Positions 1 to 7,957 of a stretch of DNA of 64,000 nt are shown here, one piece after another (within the stretch, counting starts at the first letter, position 1; every line of letters starts with the position of its first letter). Made by a program: the position numbers and the translations under genes. The stretch is from Teredinibacter haidensis. Lineage in GTDB: Bacteria > Pseudomonadota > Gammaproteobacteria > Pseudomonadales > Cellvibrionaceae. The notes beneath the pieces were generated by a model, which worked only from the letters and a program-made list of their open reading frames with translations, had not been told where the DNA came from and searched no databases. The DNA lies in assembly GCF_014211975.1 (NCBI RefSeq), contig NZ_CP060084.1, positions 1,674,001-1,738,000 on the forward strand, written 5' to 3'.

Positions 1-419
1 GCGATTACCGGTGTTGAGCCCAGCTCTCTTTCGTTGTCGGCGTGCCAACCCACTGCATCTGCACCATCCCGGTACAAATTGGCTAACACGCTGTTATAGG
101 GTGACTGGAATGTGTCTTGAAGGCGATTTTTAATTGTGCTCAGGCGCTTATCCCAGGGCAGTGGTTCAAAGGTTTGGGCTGAATAGCGCAGTGCCGCACC
201 CTTATCGCCAAACCAACACTGCATGCGTGGAATGCGCGTTTTTTTACCCGCTACGGTAATGTAGGGTTGCTGCCAGGGAAGCTGCGATCGCAACTGCCCC
301 ATTAAGTGCTGAGCCTCATCTTGAGGTAGCCAGTTTTTAACGTAAACAAGCCTGCAGCTATCACCCAATTCAAAAACCTGGGGCTGCTCAGTTTGTGATG
401 AAAACAGGTCTTCCTGCAT
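1..419 (-). CDS. AlkB-like 2OG-Fe(II) dioxygenase (N-terminal part)
   Basis: The gene runs off the left edge; 139 N-terminal residues are visible, starting MQEDLFSSQ at 419. The visible part contains the DNA/RNA dealkylation-repair AlkB fold signatures: an N-terminal region with LVYVKNWL, then PRMQCWFGD, then NSVLANLYRDGADAVGWHADNE, in which the H-x-D pair supplies two of the three iron ligands. The distal His and the Arg that binds 2-oxoglutarate would lie beyond the edge. The family oxidatively removes alkyl lesions using Fe(II), O2 and 2-oxoglutarate in the cytoplasm. It lies just upstream of, and on the opposite reading side to, nothing else visible; the next gene (424-657) is on the same strand and ends 4 bases before this start. 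Which AlkB subtype it is cannot be told from this part. Confidence 0.85.
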   Translation of the reverse strand, partial: MQEDLFSSQTEQPQVFELGDSCRLVYVKNWLPQDEAQHLMGQLRSQLPWQQPYITVAGKKTRIPRMQCWFGDKGAALRYSAQTFEPLPWDKRLSTIKNRLQDTFQSPYNSVLANLYRDGADAVGWHADNERELGSTPVI

Positions 420-423
420 GGGA

Positions 424-657
424 TTAGAGAGTGTTGTACCACTGTTCAAAACGCGCTTCGTCGAAGGGCCAACCGATCTCCCGGTTGGATTCGCGAGCTT
501 TTACGACGGGAATGCGGGTACCGTACAATGCCAGTAGCTCTTCATCTTCTGCAATATCCACCCACTCGGGCTGGGCGCTGCAAGAGTTAGCGATAACATT
601 CTTTGCCAAGTCGCACAGGTGGCAACCAAGCGTGCTATATAAAATCAGGCTTTGCAT
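424..657 (-). CDS. Glutaredoxin-like thioredoxin-fold protein
   Basis: A small cytoplasmic thioredoxin-fold protein of about 77 residues. It begins MQSLILYSTLGCHLCDLAK, a first beta strand followed by a C-x-x-C redox motif (CHLC), and later has RIPVV, the cis-Pro loop typical of glutaredoxin/DUF836 proteins. I chose the ATG at 657 rather than the one at 684 because GAGGA stands about ten bases before it. It is immediately upstream of the AlkB-like gene on the same strand (gap of 4 bases), so the two are probably co-transcribed. The general family role is thiol-disulfide exchange; the specific substrate is not known. Confidence 0.8.
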   Translation of the reverse strand: MQSLILYSTLGCHLCDLAKNVIANSCSAQPEWVDIAEDEELLALYGTRIPVVKARESNREIGWPFDEARFEQWYNTL

Positions 658-718
658 GGTGGTGTGTTCCTCGTGAAGCACCAAGTTTACACCACCACGG
701 CTGGCGGGAGCAGTTTGC

Positions 719-2146
719 TTATGCGTGCAATCGCCCTAATGCACCGAACATTTGCCCCATGAACGGCTTGAATTGCGGGAAGTGTGGATGATCACCAAAA
801 CGGCCCCTGCCGGCAAACTCCGAAATTTCAGGTAGTTGATCTGGCTGAAAACCGACGCGGTTGGACGCTTCGCGCACGCTTTCCAATTGCTGAATAAAAT
901 CGCTCATTCGCGCCACTCGGTTATCAATCCCCTCGGGCGAGTAGTGCCGATTGCTGCTGCCAACGCGCAGCTGATCACTCTCAGCGTTGGCAACCGCACC
1001 GTAAGTGCTCTCGATTCGACTGTATTCCACCTGAGTCAGATCTAGGGAAAAGCGCGCAATTTCATCGCTGTCGTAACCAATTTCAAGTGCCTTTTCATAG
1101 GCTTCGTAGACGTCGCCGGTAAAGAAGGTGTCGGCAATATCGCTCAACTGACCGAGCAGATCGTTAATTGCGCTTAATTCTGCGGCATCCAAATCGCCAT
1201 CAACAGATATACGGAAATCTTCCATACCAGCGCTATCTTTCTGGCTCGAGGTTCCCGATGCCGTGCCAACACTCTGCTCTCGCTGACCCTGGTCGGCGTA
1301 ACTGTTTATAGTAACCAGATCACCATCGTTGGTTCTTAAACGTAGGCTGTACTGCCTACTCTCGGATTTCTCCTCGTCCATACGTGTGTAAAAATCTTGC
1401 GTTGGCTGTATCAGCGCCGACAGCGTTTCAGCTTCCTGATTGCCGGTGAGTTCATCCACCAGCGGCTGGAACGCTTCTAACGGGGTGCTCGGCACAGTTG
1501 GCGCTGCATCGGAAGCCGATGCCGTAGCCGGAGCTTCAATATTTTCTAGTTCGTACAGAGCTACATCTGCCGCAGGATTTTCAAGGCCGTATTTGTCTGC
1601 CATTTCAGCAAACCCGGCAGCGACCTGATTAAAGGTTTGCTCAACAGCGCGTTTAACGTCACCTTCGTACAGTCCCATATCCTGGAGCTGCTGAATGGCC
1701 TCGTTGTATCCCTGCCTGAAACCCTCGAAACCGGCCTGCAGCCGCGACTGCAGCTCTTCTTGCGGCAGGCCATCCGATACGTCTGTGGCAATACGCTGCT
1801 CGATAAAGGCGAGAATCGTTGCGGCACCGGGGCTTTTATCGCTACTTGTTGGCTCGGCAACATTCGACGTGGCCTGCACATCGCTACCGCCAAGGGTTGG
1901 GGAGCGGAGATCCGATGTGGTTACCGGTGCACCGTAGGTGACAGGCGGCCCAGGCGGCGTCGCAGGTGTGTAGCGCGTTTCTGTGTAGCTATAGGAAGTA
2001 GATAAGCGAGCACTAATAGTCGTGGTACGACCTTCACTCTGAGCCTCCACCGTGGTGCTTTGATCCGTTGTACTGGAAATCTGCGTTGTGGTATGGCCGC
2101 TTTGACTGGGCGGAGTGCCAGTATACTGAGTCGGAAGGTGGATCAT
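719..2146 (-). CDS. DUF5610-like protein of unknown function
   Basis: A 475-residue soluble protein with no signal peptide. Residues 1-100 are low-complexity and rich in Thr, Ser, Gln and Pro. Residues of about 105-190 form a helical region (EQRIATDVSDGLPQEELQ, then GFEGFRQGYNEAIQQLQDMG) that resembles DUF5610 from memory of the family. Later parts carry a beta-rich stretch (YSLRLRTNDGDLVTINSY) and more helices. It follows the FHA gene on the same strand with a gap of about 100 bases and may be co-transcribed with it. The family has no established function. The DUF assignment is by eye and should be treated as probable only. Confidence 0.6.
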   Translation of the reverse strand: MIHLPTQYTGTPPSQSGHTTTQISSTTDQSTTVEAQSEGRTTTISARLSTSYSYTETRYTPATPPGPPVTYGAPVTTSDLRSPTLGGSDVQATSNVAEPTSSDKSPGAATILAFIEQRIATDVSDGLPQEELQSRLQAGFEGFRQGYNEAIQQLQDMGLYEGDVKRAVEQTFNQVAAGFAEMADKYGLENPAADVALYELENIEAPATASASDAAPTVPSTPLEAFQPLVDELTGNQEAETLSALIQPTQDFYTRMDEEKSESRQYSLRLRTNDGDLVTINSYADQGQREQSVGTASGTSSQKDSAGMEDFRISVDGDLDAAELSAINDLLGQLSDIADTFFTGDVYEAYEKALEIGYDSDEIARFSLDLTQVEYSRIESTYGAVANAESDQLRVGSSNRHYSPEGIDNRVARMSDFIQQLESVREASNRVGFQPDQLPEISEFAGRGRFGDHPHFPQFKPFMGQMFGALGRLHA

Positions 2147-2247
2147 TAGGTGGCTCCAAATACAATCCTTTAGTTATAACCCTCATTTCGGCCATCTGAG
2201 GGCTAACTTCAATAGTATTTGGTTCTTAAGCAGGCTGTGCTTTAACA

Positions 2248-3135
2248 CTAATAACGAAGGTAAAACCAAACCGCGGCACATAATGCTACCGCGAGAAAGA
2301 GCCACATGCCAAACTTCCCACCCTTACCTTGTTCGGATATTGCGTTGCCATTGCCACCCGTATAAACAGGATGCTGTGGCGGTAGCTTTGCACGAACATG
2401 GGAGCGAGACTCACCAATACCGTGCGTGGCGGGTTTGTCAGCGACTCCTCCAGGGGTGTGACGCACCTTCATCTCGGCAACACGCAGAACAGGTCTGACG
2501 GTTGTAGATTCCAGATCTGGCTGGGGACCAGAAACCTGAAAAGACAGGGTATCGAATCGAACCTGATCGCCAGGCTTCAATACAGCCTTCTCAATGCGCT
2601 GACCATTCACGAAGGTTCCGTTTGCCGATTTCAGGTCCTCGACAAGCAGCCCTCTTTCGCTTTCTTTCAAACGTGCGTGCTTACGGGATAAATGCGCGAT
2701 GCCGAGACTGATATCACATTCTTTGGCGCGCCCAAGAATCGCTACGCCGTGAATAACAAACTCCCTTCCGGCTAGAGCGGTACCAACAGGAGTTAATGTC
2801 CACTGCGAGCTTTCATCCGTACTATCTTGATTTTGTTGAACTTTTTGTATTCTAGAATCTACTATTGTGGCTTCCTTGAAACCCAAGTTAAGAATATCCC
2901 CGTGGTTAAGTACACGCGCCCGCTCTACTGGCACACCGTTGACTTTAATCAGGTGATCGCCGATCAGATTTGTGATCTTTGCCTGATTATCGACAACATT
3001 TATTTTGGCATGCTGAGGACGCAGATGACCGTCCGCAATGGTAAGGTCACAGGCAATCTCGGAGCCGATACTGTACTCGGGATCGACTAACCAGATGGGT
3101 TTAAGATTTTTATCTTTAAAACAAAGTTGCAGCAT
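2248..3135 (-). CDS. Tail-anchored protein with two FHA domains
   Basis: A 295-residue protein with two forkhead-associated (phosphothreonine-binding) domains. The first spans roughly residues 20-90 (YSIGSEIACDLTIADGHL, then PQHAKI). The second, canonical one spans about 125-205 (ILGRAKECDISL, LSRKHARL, SANGTFVNGQRI): the GR, S-x-x-H and NG signatures are intact there, while the first copy is divergent (PQH instead of SRKH). A single hydrophobic helix ends the protein (MWLFLAVALCAAVWFYLRY), making it a likely C-terminally anchored inner-membrane protein with cytoplasmic FHA domains. It is divergently transcribed from a PP2C phosphatase gene, which fits a Ser/Thr phosphorylation circuit, but no kinase gene is in the window. 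Confidence 0.88.
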   Translation of the reverse strand: MLQLCFKDKNLKPIWLVDPEYSIGSEIACDLTIADGHLRPQHAKINVVDNQAKITNLIGDHLIKVNGVPVERARVLNHGDILNLGFKEATIVDSRIQKVQQNQDSTDESSQWTLTPVGTALAGREFVIHGVAILGRAKECDISLGIAHLSRKHARLKESERGLLVEDLKSANGTFVNGQRIEKAVLKPGDQVRFDTLSFQVSGPQPDLESTTVRPVLRVAEMKVRHTPGGVADKPATHGIGESRSHVRAKLPPQHPVYTGGNGNAISEQGKGGKFGMWLFLAVALCAAVWFYLRY

Positions 3136-3480
3136 AGAGGTGAACGTAGGTTGTGGGCTGTTGAGTAAAGATGTGTAAAAGAACTTTCACAATTCTAATT
3201 GTATTATCTATTATCGAAGCATAAATAAAGATTCTTAACAGTTTAGATCTAATCGTTATTAGTGTCAGGAAATATTACAGTACTAATTACTCAACCGTTG
3301 GATATTAATCAAAACTATGATTGGAACTCCAAATACCAATAGTCACAAGAGTTAATTACCGCCCGACAAGAAAAATCACTGCAATAACGCGATTTTAAGT
3401 ACGGATTCGAAGACACTCCTGCCATTTTGCTTTAATCTGGCGAAAAAACGTTGCATGCAGGTCAAACAAGCGAATACACA
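3136..3480. promoter_or_regulatory. Divergent intergenic region between FHA and PP2C genes
   Basis: A 345-base AT-rich gap between the FHA gene (leftward) and the PP2C gene (rightward), so it should hold both promoters. It contains an interrupted dyad, ATTAGT at 3258-3263 and ACTAAT at 3282-3287, the second embedded in AGTACTAAT. A related sequence recurs upstream of the gene at 57067. I could not place a convincing -35/-10 pair. No additional gene is visible. Confidence 0.35.
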
Positions 3481-4254
3481 ATGCCACTAACCCACTTTCA
3501 CGCAGCCACGGATGTCGGCCTTCAACGTAGCAATAACGAAGACAGCTACTTGAGCATGCCATTTCTTGGGGCCTGGGTTGTTGCAGATGGCATGGGTGGC
3601 CACGCCGCTGGTGAGGTGGCCAGCGCAATTGTTTGTGAAACGATTCAAGAGCAGTTATCGAAAGGCGTTTGCCTTTCCGACGCCATTCAGCTCAGCCACA
3701 AGGCTGTGCTAGAAGCCGCTAATCGCGGTGTTGGTGGCTCGGGCATGGGCTCTACCGTCGTGGCCTTGCACTCAAGAGGCAGTGAATACGATATCGGCTG
3801 GGTCGGCGATAGCCGTGCCTACAGCTACTATCCCTCTCGCCCTAAATCGTTACGCCAGCTGACAAGAGATCACTCCTATGTGCAATATCTGGTCGACTCA
3901 GGCGTAATCACGCCGGAGGAAATGCACAATCACCCGGAAAAAAATATTATTACGCAGTGCCTTGGATCTACGGATCTTGAACAGGTCGATGTAGGGTTGG
4001 TAACGGCCAAGTGGCACAATCCACAATGGGTAATTTTATGCAGTGACGGCTTAACAGATGCCGTTACAGATACGGAAATAACCAGTATTCTCAACAAAAC
4101 AACGTCTGTAAACGATACGACTGAAACCCTTATTCGGGCAGCGCTAAACAACGGCGGCCGCGATAATATTACCGTACAGGTCATTTCCAATCCTGGCGGA
4201 CTGGCTCGACTTGTCCACAGTACGACGAGTACTCTGAGCAAAATTATCCCCTAA
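3481..4254 (+). CDS. PP2C-family serine/threonine phosphatase
   Basis: A cytoplasmic metal-dependent protein phosphatase of about 257 residues (PrpC/Stp1 type). All the family motifs are visible in order: DVGLQRSNNEDS, VVADGMGGHAAGE (metal-binding DG), WVGDSRAY, LTRDHSYVQYL, CLGSTD, LCSDGLTD and GGRDNITVQV. It hydrolyses phosphoserine/phosphothreonine with two Mn/Mg ions. I took the ATG at 3481 as start because homologues begin shortly before the DVG-RSNNEDS motif; an in-frame ATG at 3451 adds ten residues and neither has a strong ribosome-binding site. Its divergent neighbour carries FHA domains that would read the phosphorylations it removes (inference). The next gene starts only a few bases downstream. 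Confidence 0.9.
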   Translation: MPLTHFHAATDVGLQRSNNEDSYLSMPFLGAWVVADGMGGHAAGEVASAIVCETIQEQLSKGVCLSDAIQLSHKAVLEAANRGVGGSGMGSTVVALHSRGSEYDIGWVGDSRAYSYYPSRPKSLRQLTRDHSYVQYLVDSGVITPEEMHNHPEKNIITQCLGSTDLEQVDVGLVTAKWHNPQWVILCSDGLTDAVTDTEITSILNKTTSVNDTTETLIRAALNNGGRDNITVQVISNPGGLARLVHSTTSTLSKIIP

Positions 4255-4257
4255 ACG

Positions 4258-5241
4258 GTGCGCCAGGCACCCTATCTGTGGTATAAAGCGCCGCTATTTC
4301 AGCAACCGCTAGCTCAAGCAATTACAGCCAATTTAATGCCCACTAAAGCGTCCAATTTGCTAAAAATTCTCTTTGCCACCACGATGGTCGTCGGGCTGGG
4401 TATATGGGTGCACGTCTCCTACGGCTGGATTGAAACTTTATCGCGTTGGAACGGTGTCCCAGTCACCTTTGTTATTGGTGGAGCTCTTTTTGTGGTTTTC
4501 AGCCACATTGCCCGAGTCGGTCGAATCCACTATGCGTTCAACCGGCTACAGCCCAGCCCTTTTCGAAAAATACTGGCGGTAAGCCTAGTGCACAATACGG
4601 TGAGTTTTCTATTACCTATGCGTCTCGGCGAGCTGGCTTTGCCGGCTCTCAGTCGCCACCAGCTCAACATTGATATCAAATACTCTATGGCAACGCTCTT
4701 GCTGATTCGGCTGTTCGATGCCCATGTATTACTGTGCCTACTCGTTTTCTTTGCCGGTAACCTCTGGCTCGACGAATATGCGGTGATTGCCCCCATTGCC
4801 CTGGTAGTTTCTCTACCACTCGGGATGCATCTTTTACAGGCAGTGGGAAAACGAGTAGGAAAGATCGCCTTTGCCATGCCATTGATTGAAAACCAGCGCA
4901 CATGGATAACCTTATATTGTTACAGCGTGGTTATCTGGAGCGTAAAACTGTTTGCCCTGGCCCTGCTAGCCTCGACCCTTGGTCATCTGCCCATTGACCA
5001 TGCATGGATTGCGACTATCATTGCCGATGCCAGCGCACTTTCGCCCATTACAGGCTTTGCCAACGCAGGGACTTTTGAGCTTGCCTTTACCCTGCCGTTG
5101 TTACCGCTGGGATATGCATCAGAACCCTTGGTGAAAACCGCGGTCAATGTCCACCTGTTCATCTTTATTATCAATATTTGCGTGGGAATCGCAGGCTTTG
5201 TTCTGTTAGAGTCCAAACGCTCACCAACATCATCCACATAA
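4258..5241 (+). CDS. Flippase-like integral membrane protein (UPF0104 / LPG-synthase TM type)
   Basis: A polytopic inner-membrane protein of up to 327 residues with about seven to eight hydrophobic helices. The pattern LPMRLGELALPALSRH followed by LLLIRLFDAHVLL, and SPITGFANAGTFELAFTLPL near the end, matches the lysylphosphatidylglycerol-synthase-TM/UPF0104 family, several members of which move or modify lipid intermediates. The longest form starts at a GTG (4258); an ATG at 4336 (MPTKASN) gives a shorter protein that begins just before the first helix and may be the real start. It begins 3 bases after the PP2C stop and leads a run of five membrane/envelope genes, so transport of a lipid-linked sugar or of a phospholipid is a reasonable guess, not proven. 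Confidence 0.75.
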   Translation: MRQAPYLWYKAPLFQQPLAQAITANLMPTKASNLLKILFATTMVVGLGIWVHVSYGWIETLSRWNGVPVTFVIGGALFVVFSHIARVGRIHYAFNRLQPSPFRKILAVSLVHNTVSFLLPMRLGELALPALSRHQLNIDIKYSMATLLLIRLFDAHVLLCLLVFFAGNLWLDEYAVIAPIALVVSLPLGMHLLQAVGKRVGKIAFAMPLIENQRTWITLYCYSVVIWSVKLFALALLASTLGHLPIDHAWIATIIADASALSPITGFANAGTFELAFTLPLLPLGYASEPLVKTAVNVHLFIFIINICVGIAGFVLLESKRSPTSST

Positions 5242-5256
5242 GGTCTTCACGTTATT

Positions 5257-6258
5257 ATGCATTTACCAAGCCTTACTGTTGTTATTCCGGTTTACAACGA
5301 AGAAGAAAATGTTCTACCACTGTTTGAAGCACTCAAGTCAGCGCTGGAACCCTACGCTGGAGACTGGCATGTCATTCTGGTAAACGACGGAAGCCGCGAC
5401 AAAACAGCAGTTAACGTTAATGAGTGCGTTCAATCTTTTGGTGATCGTTTTAAGCATATCGAGCTACAGCGTAACTTCGGCCAGACAGCGGCTATGCAAG
5501 CAGGCATTGATGCAGCTGAAACAGAACTCATCGCGACGATGGATGGCGACCTGCAAAACGACCCAGCCGATATTCCACGCCTGGTTGAAGAGCTGCTGGA
5601 AAAAGATCTGGACCTGCTGCAAGGCTGGCGTAAAAACCGCAAGGACGCAGCCGTCTCCCGCAAGCTGCCCTCGCGCATTGCGAACAAGCTTATTCAGCGC
5701 GTAAGCGGCGTAAAGCTAGATGACTACGGTTGTAGCTTGAAGGTCTACCGCGCAGACGTGGTCAAACAAATTCGTCTCTACGGCGAAATGCACCGATTCA
5801 TTCCCATTTGGATGGCAACTGTGTGCCCTCCTCATCGCATAGGCCAAACCGTTGTTAACCACCGAGCGCGTATGGCTGGAGAATCTAAATACGGCATTAC
5901 ACGGACTTTCCGCGTATTGATTGATTTGGTTACCGTATTTTTCTTCCTGAAATTCCGAGCACGTCCGGGCCACTTTTTTGGCTCTATTGGTTTGTGGGTT
6001 GGGGTCATTGGCGGTGGCATGATGGCACACCTAATGTTTGTTAAGTTTATTCTCGGTGAAAACATCGGTGAGCGACCGATGCTGTTGATTGCCAGCATTA
6101 TGATTATTGCATCCCTGCAATTTTTAACCACCGGTGTACTATCGGAAATACTAAGCCGAATATTTTTCCAAACCACCAATGTGAGTAGCTATAAAGTAAG
6201 GCAGCCGTTGAATTTTGAGCTTGACGATAAAGTAACGGAAAAAGAACCTCCCCAATAG
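5257..6258 (+). CDS. GT2 polyprenyl-phosphate glycosyltransferase (DPM1/ArnC-like)
   Basis: A 333-residue family-2 glycosyltransferase. The N-terminal GT-A domain shows VVIPVYNEEENV at the start, LVNDGSRDKT, the nucleotide/metal-binding MDGDLQNDP (D-x-D), and GWRKNRKD with DYGCSLKVYR in the acceptor region. Two C-terminal transmembrane hairpins (around residues 240-265 and 270-305) anchor it to the inner membrane, as in ArnC, GtrB and dolichyl/undecaprenyl-phosphate sugar synthases. The expected reaction is transfer of a sugar from a nucleotide donor to undecaprenyl phosphate on the cytoplasmic face. Its product would feed the ArnT-like transferases encoded just downstream. The sugar cannot be read from sequence. 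A terminator hairpin follows the stop codon. Confidence 0.9.
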   Translation: MHLPSLTVVIPVYNEEENVLPLFEALKSALEPYAGDWHVILVNDGSRDKTAVNVNECVQSFGDRFKHIELQRNFGQTAAMQAGIDAAETELIATMDGDLQNDPADIPRLVEELLEKDLDLLQGWRKNRKDAAVSRKLPSRIANKLIQRVSGVKLDDYGCSLKVYRADVVKQIRLYGEMHRFIPIWMATVCPPHRIGQTVVNHRARMAGESKYGITRTFRVLIDLVTVFFFLKFRARPGHFFGSIGLWVGVIGGGMMAHLMFVKFILGENIGERPMLLIASIMIIASLQFLTTGVLSEILSRIFFQTTNVSSYKVRQPLNFELDDKVTEKEPPQ

Positions 6259-6282
6259 GTACTCCAACAAGTATTCAATGTT

Positions 6283-6303
6283 GGCGGCTATTAGCCGCCT
6301 TTT
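6283..6303 (+). terminator. Intrinsic terminator after GT2 gene
   Basis: A perfect 6-bp GC stem (GGCGGC / GCCGCC) with a 5-base loop (TATTA) is followed by TTTT. It lies between the GT2 gene and the ArnT-like gene. It may only partly separate them, because the following genes have the same orientation and related functions. Confidence 0.75.
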
Positions 6304-6335
6304 ATCTATCTACAATATGGAAAAGCAATCAAACC

Positions 6336-7955
6336 GTGCACCATCTAAGCCAGCAACTACGACGTTTTTTGACCTCACCTCTCGCCCTGTACGCATGTAT
6401 TGCACTGAGTTTTTTCCTGGGGCTAGGTTCCGTACCCCTATTCGATTTAGATGAAGGTGCATTTACAGAGGCGACGCGGGAAATGCTGGAAAGCGGTATT
6501 TTCTCCGCCACCTACCTTGATGGAGAGCCCCGATACGACAAGCCTATTTTCTTCTATTGGCTACAAGCGAGTAGTGTCAGCGTATTTGGTTTTAATGAAT
6601 GGGCATTTCGATTGCCTTCGGCGCTTATGGCTTGTCTGTGGACGTTTGCCGTTTTCAGTTTTGTACGTGAATTTGTCGGCCGAACCCGTGGACTTATTGC
6701 AGCATTGTTTTTAGTCAATTCACTTTGGATTGCCTTAATTTCCCGCGCTGCCATAGCCGATGCCACACTCAACGTATTCTTATGTATGGCTATTTTTGAT
6801 ATTTGGCGCTACACCAAATATCAGAAAACCTCGCTCGTTCTCCGCATTTACTTATGGATGGCTCTGGCTACCTTAACCAAGGGGCCCGTAGGCGTTGTCG
6901 TTCCCCTGTTGACCTCGTTGATCTTTTTTATCACAAGTAGAGTAGATAAAAAGCTCTACCTCGCCTACCTAAACCCACTAGGCTGGTTAGTCTATATTGG
7001 CACGGTGGCGCCCTGGGTAATTGCTGTTTATATGGAACAAGGCAATGGCTTCTTCGAGGGCTTTATTGTTGAACACAATCTAAAGCGTTTTTCCGCAACA
7101 CGCGAAAGCCACGGCGGAACAATATTTTATTACCTGCTGACCTTACCTCTTATCGTCCTACCCTATACCGGGTTGCTCGCAGGGGTATTCAAGCCGATCA
7201 AACAGCAGTTGTCTGACCCTTTAAGCCGTTATCTGCTTATTTGGTTTGCCGTGTTTTTCGTGATTTTTTCTCTTTCAAAAACACAGCTGCCACACTACAT
7301 ACTGAACGGTTGCGTCCCACTAATTATCCTTTTTGCGCGCCAGAAAAAATTGTTCCACAGAAGGCGCTGGTCCACGCTTTTCCCTATTGCATTTATGGCA
7401 CTACTGGTAGTTCTTCCCCAACTTATTGCCATCGCAGCAGAAAGTTCGCGCGGTTATGACGGTGCGGCCTTATCTCGCCACAACGATATTTTTACCGTTT
7501 CCTATACAATCTTTGCCATCGTTGCGTTTGCATTGATGCTTGTTGCCAGCTTGCTGCCCAAGCTCCTGACTTGGCAAAGGCTTGTTATCGTCGGCGTTAT
7601 CCTAAACAGCTTTACCTTCACCGTATTTGCTAAAGTCGCGTCCAATTTCCAACAAGCTCCGATTCACAGCGCAATACAATTTATTGAACAGCGCAAGCAG
7701 ACGCTGGGTATAGAAGAAACTGTCGTCGCCTACAAAATGCATATGCCGAGCTTCAGTGTCTACCGCGAGAGGATCACGCCTCTGCGCGCCCCCCAAAACG
7801 GGGAGCTGGCGATCACAAGGGTTGACCGCGTAGACAGCCTTAACCGACACGTATCCAATCAACTAGAAAACAGTGAAGCAAAACCCATATGGCAAATGGG
7901 GGGGCTGATTATGTTCGAAATTTCCAGCACAAACGCTGGAAGAGAAGGCCTTTAA
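6336..7955 (+). CDS. ArnT-like glycosyltransferase (GT83/PMT family)
   Basis: A 539-residue polytopic inner-membrane transferase of the ArnT/PMT superfamily. Near the N terminus it has FDLDEGAFTEATREML followed by YDKPIFFYWLQ, the first periplasmic loop with the conserved acidic residue that acts in catalysis and the K-P pair. About a dozen hydrophobic segments follow (for example LIAALFLVNSLWIALI and LLVVLPQLIAIA), with a short soluble C-terminal part. ArnT enzymes move a sugar from undecaprenyl phosphate to lipid A or another periplasmic acceptor. No L-Ara4N synthesis genes are present here, so the donor sugar is open. The stop codon lies 2 bases before the next start, so translation is probably coupled. 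Confidence 0.88.
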   Translation: MHHLSQQLRRFLTSPLALYACIALSFFLGLGSVPLFDLDEGAFTEATREMLESGIFSATYLDGEPRYDKPIFFYWLQASSVSVFGFNEWAFRLPSALMACLWTFAVFSFVREFVGRTRGLIAALFLVNSLWIALISRAAIADATLNVFLCMAIFDIWRYTKYQKTSLVLRIYLWMALATLTKGPVGVVVPLLTSLIFFITSRVDKKLYLAYLNPLGWLVYIGTVAPWVIAVYMEQGNGFFEGFIVEHNLKRFSATRESHGGTIFYYLLTLPLIVLPYTGLLAGVFKPIKQQLSDPLSRYLLIWFAVFFVIFSLSKTQLPHYILNGCVPLIILFARQKKLFHRRRWSTLFPIAFMALLVVLPQLIAIAAESSRGYDGAALSRHNDIFTVSYTIFAIVAFALMLVASLLPKLLTWQRLVIVGVILNSFTFTVFAKVASNFQQAPIHSAIQFIEQRKQTLGIEETVVAYKMHMPSFSVYRERITPLRAPQNGELAITRVDRVDSLNRHVSNQLENSEAKPIWQMGGLIMFEISSTNAGREGL

Positions 7956-7957
7956 CG

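Noticed and set aside
431..676. Plus-strand open frames opposite the glutaredoxin-like gene
   Set aside because: They overlap real genes on the other strand, have no recognisable motifs and no ribosome-binding site.
7889..7957. Longer start for the PAP2-ArnT fusion
   Set aside because: It would overlap the upstream gene by 67 bases; ATG at 7958, two bases after the stop, is more natural.
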